Positions 6,604-16,372 of a stretch of 26,145 bases of DNA are shown here, in pieces. Numbering within the stretch: position 1 is the first letter of the stretch; each line of letters starts with the position of its first letter. The translations under genes and the position numbers were made by a program. The notes beneath the pieces were generated by a model. It saw only the letters and a program-made list of their open reading frames with translations, had not been told where the DNA came from and did not search any database. The stretch comes from an uncultured Clostridia bacterium (lineage in GTDB: Bacteria; Bacillota; Clostridia; Christensenellales; UBA1242): the NCBI GenBank assembly GCA_904397185.1, contig CAJFOL010000046.1, positions 1 through 26,145 of the forward strand, written 5' to 3'.

Positions 6604-8382
6604 TTGCAAAATAAGGGCTATTCTGCTGACTGGCTTTATCAGTTAAAGCAGAGGAATAACATTGTTTCAATTATAGGTAGATATGTTCATCTAGAGAAAA
6701 AGGGAAGCCGATATTGGGCTTGTTGTCCTTTTCATAATGAAAAGACAGCCTCTTTTTCGGTGAGTGAAGATGAAGGCTTTTATTATTGTTTTGGCTGTAA
6801 AGAGTCGGGAGATGTTATCTCTTTTGTAATGAAGTATGAATCATGCGATTTTGCCGAGGCTGTAAAAATACTTGCAAAAAATGCTGGTATGGAAGTCCCA
6901 GAATTTACAGGCGAAAAGGAAATTATAGAAAAGAAAAAAGCGAAGGAGCGAATGTTAAAACTCCTTGATGCAACCTACAAGCATTACCAAGAAAACTTAT
7001 ATTTGCCTATCGCAAAGCCTGCACAAGATTACATAAAAACACGGCAGTTTACGAAGAAAGAACTTGACGATTTTAAACTAGGCTATTCAATCAACTGGAC
7101 CGAACTTATTGACTATTTAAAAAAACAGGGTTTTACATATCAAGAAATGGTGGATGCAGGAGTGGCTCAATGCAAAAATGACCACTATTATGATGTTATG
7201 GCTGAGCGGTTGGTATTTCCAATTTTCAACTCATTTAATGAATGTATTGGGTTTAGTGCGAGGGTGCTTGGTCAGTCAGATTTTGCAAAGTATAAGAATA
7301 CTGCAGAAACATTGGTTTTTCAAAAAGGACGGGTAGTATTTGCCATAAACCTTGTCAAAGCCCTTAAGCAAAGAGGCGGACTTGATAAGATAATCATTGT
7401 AGAGGGGCAGATAGACGTCATTGCGATGCACAGGGCAGGTTTTAAATCGACAGTTGCTTGCATGGGTACGGCATTAACCAAAGAAAACGCACACGAACTT
7501 AAAAAACTTTCAAACAATGTAGTGCTATGTTTTGATGGCGATGGTGCTGGAATAAAGGCAACACTTAGAAGTATTGATATATTGAAGGATGAGGGATTTA
7601 ATGTAACCATCGTGACATTGCCGGACAAGCATGACCCTGATGAAGTTTTAAAGGAATATGGAAAGGAATATTTGCAAAACCTTATAAACAATGCACTGCC
7701 AATCACAGACTATTTAATAAACTATGAACTTAAAAATTATAACTTAGACAAGCCCGATGAAAAAGGCAAATTTGCACTTAGTGCCTTGAGGCATATTGCA
7801 AAACTTGGCTCAGATAGTGAAGAGGAACCGTATCTTGATAAACTACGTTCAATTACTGGCATACCAATAGATGTTTTACGGCGAGACCTTGATAAAATAA
7901 ATGGCAAACAAACACCTAAAAAAAGTGATAATAAAATAACTGATAATGTTTTAATTTCAAGAGAAAATGGCAATATTAGAGCTATAAAGTTTATATTAAG
8001 TTCGCTTATATATAAAAAAGATTTTGTAAATAATAAGATAGATTATTCAAAACTGCTACCTCGGTATAGTGAGGTAATCAAAAAAGCCCAAGAAGGATTG
8101 CCGATATCATCATATTTTGATTATTTTGATGTTGACTCAATGCCAATCTTAAAGGAATGTTTAAACATTGACTTTAATGAATTTGAAGGCACAGACAAAC
8201 GATATTTTGAAGAATGTTTATGGTCGCTTGCCAAAGTTATATTAGAGCAGAAGCAAAATGAACTAACTGAAAAATATAAAAACTGCACTAGCAGTGAAGA
8301 ACGTATGGAAGTTATGAAACAACTTAGTGAAGTTGCAAAAGCATTACGAGAGAAAAATTTGGAGGAATTTTATGTCAGATAA
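6604..8382 (+). CDS. dnaG: DNA primase
   Basis: DnaG of 592 aa synthesises RNA primers for DNA replication. The N-terminal zinc domain shows C41-x2-H44 and C62-x2-C65. The catalytic core follows, with the TOPRIM motifs IIIVEGQIDVIAMHRAGF and LCFDGDGAGIKAT, and a C-terminal helicase-interaction region after about residue 430. Translation starts at TTG 6604: GGAG lies 8 bases upstream, an in-frame TAG immediately precedes it, and the zinc domain begins soon after. The stop overlaps rpoD by 11 bases, as in classical dnaG-sigA operons. Confidence 0.96.
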   Translation: MQNKGYSADWLYQLKQRNNIVSIIGRYVHLEKKGSRYWACCPFHNEKTASFSVSEDEGFYYCFGCKESGDVISFVMKYESCDFAEAVKILAKNAGMEVPEFTGEKEIIEKKKAKERMLKLLDATYKHYQENLYLPIAKPAQDYIKTRQFTKKELDDFKLGYSINWTELIDYLKKQGFTYQEMVDAGVAQCKNDHYYDVMAERLVFPIFNSFNECIGFSARVLGQSDFAKYKNTAETLVFQKGRVVFAINLVKALKQRGGLDKIIIVEGQIDVIAMHRAGFKSTVACMGTALTKENAHELKKLSNNVVLCFDGDGAGIKATLRSIDILKDEGFNVTIVTLPDKHDPDEVLKEYGKEYLQNLINNALPITDYLINYELKNYNLDKPDEKGKFALSALRHIAKLGSDSEEEPYLDKLRSITGIPIDVLRRDLDKINGKQTPKKSDNKITDNVLISRENGNIRAIKFILSSLIYKKDFVNNKIDYSKLLPRYSEVIKKAQEGLPISSYFDYFDVDSMPILKECLNIDFNEFEGTDKRYFEECLWSLAKVILEQKQNELTEKYKNCTSSEERMEVMKQLSEVAKALREKNLEEFYVR

Positions 8383-9436
8383 CGCAAAACTTGAAATGGA
8401 GATGAAAAGAATTTTTGATGTTGCGACAAAGAAGGGGTCTATCAACGAAGAGGACGTCTATTTTAGATTATTGAAATTTGATTTGTCCGCACAGGAAATT
8501 CAAAAGTTTATAAAGAAACTTGAAAATAACAAAATAAGAATTTTAAAGACTGATACAGATGCAGAAGACTCAGAGCCATTGGATTTAGGTGTCACTGGAT
8601 TTGTGTCTGGGGATGACCCAGTAAAAATGTACTTGAAAGATATTGGCAAAGTGCCTCTTCTTTCACCAGAAGAGGAGATAGAACTTGCTAAACGTATATT
8701 ACAGGGTGATGAAGAAGCAAAATCTAAACTTTGTCAGTCAAACCTTAGGCTGGTTGTTTCAATAGCAAAACGTTGGGCAAACACAAATTCACTATCCTTC
8801 CTTGACCTTATTCAAGAAGGTAATATGGGACTTTTAAGGGCAGTTGAAAAATTTGATTATACAAAAGGCTTTAGGTTTTCAACCTATGCGACATGGTGGA
8901 TAAAACAGGCTATCACAAGAGCAATTGCTGACCAATCAAGAACGATAAGACTTCCTGTTCACATGGTGGAGACAATCAATCGGTATGGAAGGACTGTACG
9001 TCTTTTAACTCAAAAATTATCAAGAGATCCAACCCTTGAAGAAATTGCACAAGAGATGGGCATCAGCGAAAATAAAGTTGTAGAAATTCAAAAATCTGCA
9101 TTGGATCCAGTTTCTCTTGAAACACCTATTGGAGAAGAAGAGGACAGCAAGATGAGTGACTTCATAGAAGACGAAAGTGCAAAAAGTCCTATGGAAGTTG
9201 CATCACAAAAACTATTACATGAGCAACTTCTTGCCGTTATCGACACCTTAACACCTCGAGAACAACAGGTAATTAGAGAAAGATATGGACTCATTGATGG
9301 CAAAGCTAAAACACTGGAAGAAGTAGGTAAAGAATTCAGTGTAACAAGAGAACGTATTCGTCAAATAGAGGCAAAAGCACTACGCAAATTAAAGCATCCA
9401 AATCGTAGTAAAAAATTGCTTGACTTCATAAATTAG
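8372..9436 (+). CDS. rpoD: Primary sigma factor RpoD/SigA
   Basis: Housekeeping sigma factor of 354 aa. It has a short region 1.1, region 1.2 (DPVKMYLKDIGKVPLLSPEEE), region 2 (the LDLIQEGNMGLLRAVEKFDY and FSTYATWWIKQAITRAIADQ signatures), region 3, and the region 4 helix-turn-helix TLEEVGKEFSVTRERIRQIE. ATG 8372 is preferred over the upstream in-frame ATG 8327 because GGAGG sits just before it and the upstream extension is dnaG sequence in another frame. It is translationally coupled to dnaG. Confidence 0.97.
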   Translation: MSDNAKLEMEMKRIFDVATKKGSINEEDVYFRLLKFDLSAQEIQKFIKKLENNKIRILKTDTDAEDSEPLDLGVTGFVSGDDPVKMYLKDIGKVPLLSPEEEIELAKRILQGDEEAKSKLCQSNLRLVVSIAKRWANTNSLSFLDLIQEGNMGLLRAVEKFDYTKGFRFSTYATWWIKQAITRAIADQSRTIRLPVHMVETINRYGRTVRLLTQKLSRDPTLEEIAQEMGISENKVVEIQKSALDPVSLETPIGEEEDSKMSDFIEDESAKSPMEVASQKLLHEQLLAVIDTLTPREQQVIRERYGLIDGKAKTLEEVGKEFSVTRERIRQIEAKALRKLKHPNRSKKLLDFIN

Positions 9437-9451
9437 TAAAAGGAGAAAAGA

Positions 9452-10153
9452 ATGGATTTAAACAAAATTTTAGAATACCAAAAACTTGATAGTCAACTCG
9501 TAAAAATAGAAAGACAACTTAAAGATAATGCAAACAAAAAGAATGCAAGCAAGATGCATAGCAACATGAAAGAGGCACAGAATAGGTCTTTTAAACTTGA
9601 AGAGAAAGCAGGTTCACTCTTAAATGAAATTGAAAAGGTGAAAAAACAGTTTAAAATTCAACAAGATAAGATGGATGAGTTCTCTTCCAAAAATCTTGAA
9701 ACTTTGTCAAAGGACGAAATAGATAAACTCGCCATGCTAAAAGATAAACTCGCTCAAAACCTTGCAATACTTGAACGTAACCTCTCATCTCTTGCTGAAA
9801 ACGTCAATTCAGTTTTATCTGATTTTAATAAAACAATAAAAATATTTAACAACTGCAAAGAAGAATATGCCAAGAGCAAAAGTGCATACGAAGATGATGT
9901 AAAGGCTGTAGAAGAAAACCAAAAAGAGATATCAAGCAAACTTCAAACTCTCGCAAAAAGCATAGACCCTAAAATTATTGAAGCATATCAAAAGAGACGA
10001 AAGGAGAATATATTTCCTGTGGTTGTTCCACTTGCTGGGAATTCTTGTGGTGGATGCCAGTTTGAATTGCCATATGCGAATATCTCCAAATTGGAAGATG
10101 AAGGAATTTTAACCTGCGAACATTGCCATAGGCTAATATATAAGTTAAAATAA
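9452..10153 (+). CDS. Coiled-coil protein with C-terminal C4 zinc ribbon
   Basis: Protein of 233 aa. Residues about 1-170 are a long charged coiled coil, and the C-terminus carries two CxxC pairs (CGGC and CEHC) forming a zinc ribbon. This is the architecture of the widespread C4-type zinc-ribbon family (zf-RING_7, CdsZ-like, formerly DUF164), whose role is poorly defined and may involve nucleic acid or ribosome-related binding. AAGGAG precedes the ATG. It lies 15 bases after rpoD and is the last gene before a terminator. Confidence 0.85.
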   Translation: MDLNKILEYQKLDSQLVKIERQLKDNANKKNASKMHSNMKEAQNRSFKLEEKAGSLLNEIEKVKKQFKIQQDKMDEFSSKNLETLSKDEIDKLAMLKDKLAQNLAILERNLSSLAENVNSVLSDFNKTIKIFNNCKEEYAKSKSAYEDDVKAVEENQKEISSKLQTLAKSIDPKIIEAYQKRRKENIFPVVVPLAGNSCGGCQFELPYANISKLEDEGILTCEHCHRLIYKLK

Positions 10154-10191
10154 GGTTACATAAGACAAGAATACAAACTATCATTTACTTA

Positions 10192-10224
10192 GGCTTTCCA
10201 TAAATATGGAAGCCTTTTATTTTT
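10192..10224 (+). terminator. Terminator after the dnaG-rpoD operon
   Basis: The stem GGCTT-t-CCAT / ATGGAAGCC (10192-10200 and 10206-10214) has one bulged T and is followed by TTTTATTTTT. Confidence 0.88.
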
Positions 10225-10317
10225 AACCAATGGAATTGGCTTCTTTGCTCACAAAATATTCAATCAAGGCTCTAACTTTATAAATTTTGATAAAGAAAAA
10301 TAATTTTAAAATTTTGC

Positions 10318-10346
10318 TTGCTATATTTACATAAATAAAATATAAT
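10318..10346 (+). promoter_or_regulatory. Vegetative promoter for recJ-rel-hemZ
   Basis: TTGCTA (10318-10323), 17-base spacer, TATAAT (10341-10346). It uses the same -35 hexamer and spacing as the dnaG promoter. Confidence 0.6.
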
Positions 10347-10371
10347 ATAATCATAAAGTTAGAGGCGTAAA

Positions 10372-12756
10372 ATGATTTTTAAAAAATTTTTTAACAAAGA
10401 CGCCGATAAAGTAAAGCATTTTGCTCAAGAATTTAATTTATCTGAAAAAGTTACAGAACTTTTACTATCGAGAGGATTGAACACAAGTGAAGATATAGAA
10501 GAATTTTTAAATCCTAAAAAGTTAAATGACCCTTATCTGTTGAAGGGAATGAAAAAACTTGTTGATAGAGTTAAACTTGCTAAAGAACTCAGGGACAAAG
10601 TGCTTATCTTTGGCGATTACGATGTAGATGGTGTCAGTGCGACATCTATAATGCTTAAAGCACTAAAAATATTTGGAATTAAAGCAGATTATTATCTGCC
10701 TAACAGGTTTATTGATGGCTATGGGCTAACAAATCAGGTTATCGATAAGATAGCAGAGTCTTTTGCACCCAATTTAATTATAACTGTAGACTGCGGTATC
10801 TCATGCTATAAAGAAGTCGAGTATGCGAAAAATAAAGGTATAGAAATCGTCGTTACTGACCATCACGAAATACCCGAGATTTTGCCAGATACAATTGTTG
10901 TCAATGCAAAATTGCCAGACCAAGATTATCCTTTTAGGGAACTTTGTGGAACGGGTGTTGCATTTAAATTTGCTCAAGCCCTCTTAGGCGAAAGAGAAGC
11001 CGAACAATTTTTGCCAGAGACCGCTATAGCGACTATTGTGGACATTGTGCCACTACTTGGAGAGAATAGAACTATTGTTACAAAAGGGCTTAAACTATGC
11101 GATAAATATCTTCCTAATGGGCTTAAAATGATGTTTAAAGAGTATGACATTGGGCTTACTAAACCAAATGCAACCGATATTTCATTTAAGATAGGTCCAA
11201 AACTTAATGCATCAGGTCGCATGGGTGATGCAAGTGACTCATTAAAGATATATTTTGAAACTGACCCTGTTAAAATAAAGAAAGACCTAGAGAAAATCAA
11301 ACAACACAACACAAAAAGGCAAGAGTTGTGCAATAAGATTTATGAGGACTGTGAAAAGGCACTCGCCAAGGTAGATATGAGAAATCAGAGGGTGATAACC
11401 CTAGCATCAAAGGCATGGGATAAAGGTGTGCTTGGTATAGTCTGCTCAAGGCTCGTAGAGAAATATCATAAACCGACATTTTTATTTGCACAAGAGGGTG
11501 ACCTTCTTTGTGGCTCAGGTCGAAGCATAACAGATATCAATATACACGAACTTTTATCATCATTAAAGGACATATTAGAGACATTTGGTGGGCATTCGAT
11601 GGCTGCTGGATTGACATTAAAGCGAAATAATTACGAAATTTTCACAAACAAGATTAATTCGTTTGCACTGAACAACTTTAATGATGAGGTCTTTATTCCA
11701 ATCAAGTATTATGACCAAGATATCACTGACGAAGAAATAACACCTGAATTTATCAAAGAACTTGACCTTTTGGAACCTTACGGATGCGACAATCCAAGAC
11801 CAAAATTTAAAATAACCTCGCAAGATATAGACCTTCAGCCTATGAAGAAGTATCCTCAGCACGCAAACATAAAGATAGGCTCGTTGAATTTAGTTTATTT
11901 TAATTTTGTAGATAACTTAGTTAAAATTAAGTTTTCTAGAAAGAAATCCTTTATTTTTGAGTTTCAGCCTCATTCTGCCAAAGGAGTGGTAGATGAATTT
12001 GATGGCGGAAGTTTTATCATGGAGGATGCATACAAAAAATTAAATTCTATAGAACTCAACCAACTTGTCATTTCGGGGGATGGCAATGCAAGATTTACAC
12101 TTTATCCAAAAGAACAACTTTTATCATTCGTTGGAGGGACAACCACCTCGGTGTTTGGCACTTGTTTTGTGACATATTCATGTTTCGATTATGTCGAATT
12201 TACAAAGAACTATAATACTCAAGGCATCTATCAGTTTGGCATATATGAGGATAGAGAAATAGGTTACAATTCGCTTTTACTTTCTCCTAAAGGGCTATCA
12301 TGGGCAAAGAACTTTAATAAAATTGTCTTCCTATCACCAGTCATTGACAAAAACTTTATATCAGCACTCAATAAGATAACTGATGCCGAAATCTATGTAC
12401 CTATAGAGGACATAGGTAATCCTCGCAAGTTTGCAGGTATAGATTTATCAAGGCAGACTTTCGGCTTAATATATAAGTTGATATCGGGCAAAACTAATAA
12501 AGAAATATACAATGTTTTTGAACTCTATGACAAGTGCGACTTAAACGAGAAAGTTTCGTTTAACACCTTCTACAGTGCCTTACTCGTCTTTAATGAACTT
12601 AAAATTATAGAACTTGCCTGTGACAAGCAAACAAAAATCAAAATTAACAAACAGGTAAAGCGTGATTTATTACAATCAAATATATATAATAATCTATTAC
12701 TTATTAAAAACACTTTTAAAGGAGAGAATGAAAATGTCAGAAAGCACGGCTCTTAA
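10372..12756 (+). CDS. recJ: Single-stranded-DNA exonuclease RecJ
   Basis: 5'-3' ssDNA exonuclease of 794 aa involved in recombination and repair. DHH phosphoesterase motifs are intact: LIFGDYDVDGVSATS (about 78-92), IITVDCGIS, and VVTDHHEIPE. The DHHA1 part has GSGRS and GGHSMAAGLT near residue 407, followed by an OB-like region and a long C-terminal domain of the Firmicutes-type RecJ. Length is close to Bacillus RecJ. ATG 10372 follows AGAGGCG. The 3' end overlaps the rel start by 23 bases. Confidence 0.95.
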   Translation: MIFKKFFNKDADKVKHFAQEFNLSEKVTELLLSRGLNTSEDIEEFLNPKKLNDPYLLKGMKKLVDRVKLAKELRDKVLIFGDYDVDGVSATSIMLKALKIFGIKADYYLPNRFIDGYGLTNQVIDKIAESFAPNLIITVDCGISCYKEVEYAKNKGIEIVVTDHHEIPEILPDTIVVNAKLPDQDYPFRELCGTGVAFKFAQALLGEREAEQFLPETAIATIVDIVPLLGENRTIVTKGLKLCDKYLPNGLKMMFKEYDIGLTKPNATDISFKIGPKLNASGRMGDASDSLKIYFETDPVKIKKDLEKIKQHNTKRQELCNKIYEDCEKALAKVDMRNQRVITLASKAWDKGVLGIVCSRLVEKYHKPTFLFAQEGDLLCGSGRSITDINIHELLSSLKDILETFGGHSMAAGLTLKRNNYEIFTNKINSFALNNFNDEVFIPIKYYDQDITDEEITPEFIKELDLLEPYGCDNPRPKFKITSQDIDLQPMKKYPQHANIKIGSLNLVYFNFVDNLVKIKFSRKKSFIFEFQPHSAKGVVDEFDGGSFIMEDAYKKLNSIELNQLVISGDGNARFTLYPKEQLLSFVGGTTTSVFGTCFVTYSCFDYVEFTKNYNTQGIYQFGIYEDREIGYNSLLLSPKGLSWAKNFNKIVFLSPVIDKNFISALNKITDAEIYVPIEDIGNPRKFAGIDLSRQTFGLIYKLISGKTNKEIYNVFELYDKCDLNEKVSFNTFYSALLVFNELKIIELACDKQTKIKINKQVKRDLLQSNIYNNLLLIKNTFKGENENVRKHGS

Positions 12757-14845
12757 AGAGTTGCAAGAAAAGATTGACAGAAATTTTAAATTAAGTGACA
12801 AAGGAAAAAAGATTGTAGAAAAGGTCTTAAGTTTCGACCTCAATCTTGATAGAATCAATGCTATTACAAACCTTATTATAGACACTAGACTTGATAATGA
12901 TTCTTTGGTGGCATTTTTAGTGTATCAACTTTACAAAATCTATCCTAAAGAAGGTGAAGAGTTAGAAAAGTCTTTAAACCAAGAAGAACAAAAAATGGTA
13001 GAGGACTACAAGACTATACAAGATATCAATCAACTCACTCTTAGCGAAGAGATAGAGGACATAAGACGGATGTTTCTTGTTATGTCAAATGATATGCGTG
13101 TAGTTATAATTAAACTAGGTGGTATCTACTATGATATATCAATTTTAAATCTACCACTTGACGATAGCCAGTGGCGATTTGTAAAGCAGGTAAAAGATAT
13201 CCATGTACCACTTGCTGAGAGACTAGGGCTTGACAAGTTAAAACAAAATTTATATGACAATGTCATAAGACTTGAGCATCCTGATGAATATAGACGACTA
13301 AAGATGACTATTGAAAGCCACCGAGAAGAAAATGAAAAACAACTTGCCATTACAAAAGAGAGAATACAAAAAATCTTAGATGACCTAAAGATTAATGGAG
13401 AGATAGTGTGCAGAATAAAGCATATTTCCTCTATTTTTAACAAACTTCATAACAAGAGAGTCACACTTGACCAAATATATGATATTTTGGCTATGCGAGT
13501 CATTGTTGACACAGTGGAAGAGTGCTATTCGGTTCTTGGTCGAATTCATTCTATCTATAAGCCAATGGCAGGACGAGTTAAAGACTATATAGCAAGCCCA
13601 AAACCAAACGGCTATAAATCATTGCATACCACAATTATAGTCGAAAATCAGCATCCGCTTGAAGTGCAGATAAGGACAAAAGAGATGCATAGAGAGTCGG
13701 AGTTTGGCGGAGTCTGTGCTCACTGGTTATACAAAGAGAAAAAGGATAAGAAGAGCGATTTTGACAATCGTCTAACATGGTTTAGGCAAACAATTGAAAA
13801 TGCAAAGAGTATGTCAAATGAGGAATTCATTGAGACATTAAAAAGCGACCTATATGACGGAGTAATAATAGTCCAAACACCAAAAGGAAGAGTTATAGAA
13901 TTCCCGGCAGGTGCAACGGCTATAGATTTCGCATATGCTATTCATACTGATATAGGGAACAGTTGTGTTGGAGCAAAAATCAACGGGGCGATAAAGCCTA
14001 TTACGACAACATTGTGTAATGGTGATATTATAGAAATTCTTACCTCATCACACTCAAAAGGTCCATCTCGAGATTGGCTCAAGTATGTTAAAACGAGCGG
14101 GGCCCGAGCAAAAATAAAGGCATTCTTCAAGACCGAACTCAAGGACGACAATATAAGACTTGGCAAAGCCATGCTTTATCAAGCAATGCAGGACAAAGGT
14201 TTTACTGTAACACAATTAATGACTGAAAAATATAACAGCGAGATTTTAAAACGATATAATATGGATAGCCTTGATGAACTTTATGCTGCTATAGGCTCTG
14301 GTTCAATGACGGCAGGGCAGGTTGCAAGCCGATATGCAAACCTTTATAATAATGATAATATTGTACTTCCAAAGGTCGATACAGTAGTGCATCTAAAGAG
14401 AAATAAGGATGGTGTGCTTGTAGATGGAGATAGCGGTATGCTTGTTAGATTTGCTGGGTGTTGCAATCCAATTGAGGGGGATGATATTATAGGCTACATA
14501 TCACGTGGAAGAGGTGTCACTATTCACCAAAAGAATTGTCAAAATCTCAAATATCTTGAAAGAGAACGTTTGATTGATGCACAGTGGCAGGTAAAAGAAG
14601 GTGCAACTTTCTCGGCTACTATTAAAGTCATAGCAACCAAGTCAGATAATAACATAGGCAGGCTTACCAATCTTATAACATCACTTAAAATCAATATTAA
14701 AGGCTTCGATGCCAAAGATGTTGGCGATAGTTTTGTTTGTACTCTACGAATAGAGGTTAAGAATAAAGCGGAACTTGACAGTGCAATAAAGTCTATAAGA
14801 AATCTTAAAAATGTTACTGAAGTCTATAGGAGCGAGCGATGGTAG
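12734..14845 (+). CDS. relA: Rel-type (p)ppGpp synthetase with degenerate hydrolase domain
   Basis: Long RelA/SpoT homologue of 703 aa. The synthetase domain looks active: RIKHISSIF, YDILAMRVIVD, GRVKDYIASPKPNGYKSLHT and LEVQIRT. A TGS domain (AYAIHTDIGNSCVGAKING), a Cys-Cys zinc-finger segment (AGCCNPIEGD) and a C-terminal ACT domain follow. The N-terminal hydrolase region is short and lacks the signatures expected in bifunctional Rel. The usual LHDVVEDT is replaced by a stretch around VYQLYKIYP (about residue 63-71), KLADRLHNMRTL by KLGGIYYDISIL (about 127-138), and the RKSGEPYxxHP segment is absent. I start at ATG 12734 (GGAG 9 bases upstream); ATG 12728 two codons earlier is possible. It is coupled to recJ and hemZ by overlaps. 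Confidence 0.93.
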   Translation: MSESTALKELQEKIDRNFKLSDKGKKIVEKVLSFDLNLDRINAITNLIIDTRLDNDSLVAFLVYQLYKIYPKEGEELEKSLNQEEQKMVEDYKTIQDINQLTLSEEIEDIRRMFLVMSNDMRVVIIKLGGIYYDISILNLPLDDSQWRFVKQVKDIHVPLAERLGLDKLKQNLYDNVIRLEHPDEYRRLKMTIESHREENEKQLAITKERIQKILDDLKINGEIVCRIKHISSIFNKLHNKRVTLDQIYDILAMRVIVDTVEECYSVLGRIHSIYKPMAGRVKDYIASPKPNGYKSLHTTIIVENQHPLEVQIRTKEMHRESEFGGVCAHWLYKEKKDKKSDFDNRLTWFRQTIENAKSMSNEEFIETLKSDLYDGVIIVQTPKGRVIEFPAGATAIDFAYAIHTDIGNSCVGAKINGAIKPITTTLCNGDIIEILTSSHSKGPSRDWLKYVKTSGARAKIKAFFKTELKDDNIRLGKAMLYQAMQDKGFTVTQLMTEKYNSEILKRYNMDSLDELYAAIGSGSMTAGQVASRYANLYNNDNIVLPKVDTVVHLKRNKDGVLVDGDSGMLVRFAGCCNPIEGDDIIGYISRGRGVTIHQKNCQNLKYLERERLIDAQWQVKEGATFSATIKVIATKSDNNIGRLTNLITSLKINIKGFDAKDVGDSFVCTLRIEVKNKAELDSAIKSIRNLKNVTEVYRSERW

Positions 14846-16236
14846 AGTCAAATAAAGAGGAATTGCAACTAGAACTAAACGATTTATTTAATCTTTTTGA
14901 AGTAAGTGACATAATAGTTAAGCATACAGAGATTGATGAGAAAAACAAGATTACAAATGAATTTAGGTATATAAAGGATGGGCAAGAAAAGTCATATTCT
15001 TTTACATATGACATGGATAATAGTCTGTCTGATTTGAGAAAGAAGTCTTTGAGAAAAAGAATGGTTAAAAATCAACTTTATAAGATATTATCTGAAAATC
15101 TTAACAAGACTTTGCCATGGGGGTCGCTGACAGGGGTAAGACCTACTAAACTTGCTAGAGACCTAATTGACTACGGCGAAATGAAAGACTATCTAGTCGC
15201 CGAAATACTTGAAAGAGACTATTATGTATCTCATAAGAAAGCCGAACTTGTGGCAAGCATACTACGAAATCAAAAGTGTATTATTCGAAATGATAATCTT
15301 GTAGATTTATACATAAATATACCTATTTGTCCGACAAGATGTGTCTACTGCTCGTTTATCTCAAGCGAATTAAGCAGGGTTAAGGACAAAGTTGACATCT
15401 ACATTGATGCCGTGATAAAAGAGATAAATGCAGTTAAGAATATCATAAAAAGAAAAGCATATGTTGTACGTTCAATTTATATAGGTGGCGGAACTCCATC
15501 GGTCTTGACAGCAAGACAGTTAGATAGGCTTTTAAATGAGGTCAACTTTTTACCAAGCGAATTTACAGTTGAATGTGGAAGAGCGGATACTATAACAGAT
15601 GAAAAACTTGATATACTCAAAAATCATGGTGTTACTCGAATTTCTATCAATCCACAGACCTTTTGTGAGGCAACTTTAAAAAGAATAGGTCGCAAACAAA
15701 AGAATAAAGATATTCTCTCCGCATATCAAAAGGCACTTGCCCGAGATTTTGTTGTCAACATGGATTTCATTGCAGGATTGCCAGGTGAAAAATTAGGGAT
15801 ATTTAAAAGAACCATAAATACGGCATTAGAACTTTATCCAAATAATATCACTGTCCATACATTGTCGTTAAAGAAAGGCTCGACACTATTTGATAACAAT
15901 GGTAGTGTTCAAGATAGAGACGTAGAAAAAATGATTGATTATGCTGAGGACACACTTGCAAAAAATGGCTATAAACCATATTATTTATATAGGCAAAAAC
16001 ACCAACTGAGTGGGCTAGAAAATGTTGGCTATTTTAGAGATGGAGATGTGTGCATATTTAATATTGATAGTATGGAAGAGACCAATACTATTATAGGAGT
16101 AGGGGCAAATGCTATAAGCAAAAGGGTATACAACATTGAACATACCATCAAAAGACAGCCAAATGTCAAGTTTATAGAAGATTACGTAGACCGAATTGAT
16201 GAAATAATTGAGAAAAAAGAAGAATTTTTTAAATAA
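14839..16236 (+). CDS. hemZ: HemZ-type radical SAM protein (coproporphyrinogen dehydrogenase family)
   Basis: Radical SAM protein of 465 aa with the cluster motif CPTRCVYC (Cx3Cx2C) preceded by LYINIPI. The N-terminal HemZ-specific domain contains LPWGSLTGVRPTKLARD, a family signature. Glycine-rich SAM-binding YIGGGTPS and INPQTF/FIAGLPGE motifs follow. Members are annotated as oxygen-independent coproporphyrinogen dehydrogenases, but in organisms without a haem pathway the true substrate is unsettled; no other haem gene is in this window. The ATG overlaps the rel stop by 7 bases, with AGGAG just upstream. Confidence 0.9.
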   Translation: MVESNKEELQLELNDLFNLFEVSDIIVKHTEIDEKNKITNEFRYIKDGQEKSYSFTYDMDNSLSDLRKKSLRKRMVKNQLYKILSENLNKTLPWGSLTGVRPTKLARDLIDYGEMKDYLVAEILERDYYVSHKKAELVASILRNQKCIIRNDNLVDLYINIPICPTRCVYCSFISSELSRVKDKVDIYIDAVIKEINAVKNIIKRKAYVVRSIYIGGGTPSVLTARQLDRLLNEVNFLPSEFTVECGRADTITDEKLDILKNHGVTRISINPQTFCEATLKRIGRKQKNKDILSAYQKALARDFVVNMDFIAGLPGEKLGIFKRTINTALELYPNNITVHTLSLKKGSTLFDNNGSVQDRDVEKMIDYAEDTLAKNGYKPYYLYRQKHQLSGLENVGYFRDGDVCIFNIDSMEETNTIIGVGANAISKRVYNIEHTIKRQPNVKFIEDYVDRIDEIIEKKEEFFK

Positions 16237-16250
16237 AAACTAAAAAATAG

Positions 16251-16279
16251 TTTACATTTATCTTTCTTTATGCTATAAT
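16251..16279 (+). promoter_or_regulatory. Vegetative promoter for rpsO-pnp
   Basis: TTTACA (16251-16256), 17-base spacer, TATAAT (16274-16279), with an extended -10 TGC directly before TATAAT. The start point is expected near 16286, giving a leader of about 87 bases. Confidence 0.8.
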
Positions 16280-16285
16280 GAAAAA

Positions 16286-16372
16286 GTCGATAAGCCTTAC
16301 TACGCAGTCGGTTAGAGACCTTCTGGCTCCGTGCTTCGTAAAAGGTAAAACAAATTAAAATAGGAGGACAAA
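16286..16372 (+). promoter_or_regulatory. Probable ribosomal protein S15 autoregulatory leader
   Basis: The untranslated leader between the rpsO promoter and start is GC-richer than the surrounding spacers and can fold. CTTAC (16296-16300) can pair with GTAA near 16338-16341, ACG with CGT just inside, and GGTTAGAGACC forms a small inner hairpin. S15 leaders that bind S15 and repress their own translation are well known in Firmicutes. I infer this function from position and foldability, not from a verified motif match. Confidence 0.55.

Noticed and set aside
7320..7706. Minus-strand open frames inside dnaG, recJ, pnp and similar genes
   Set aside because: Each lies within a conserved, well-identified gene on the other strand and has no family features of its own.
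8327..8371. Upstream start for rpoD
   Set aside because: It lies inside dnaG, has no ribosome site, and adds residues unlike sigma-70 N-termini, whereas ATG 8372 has GGAGG.
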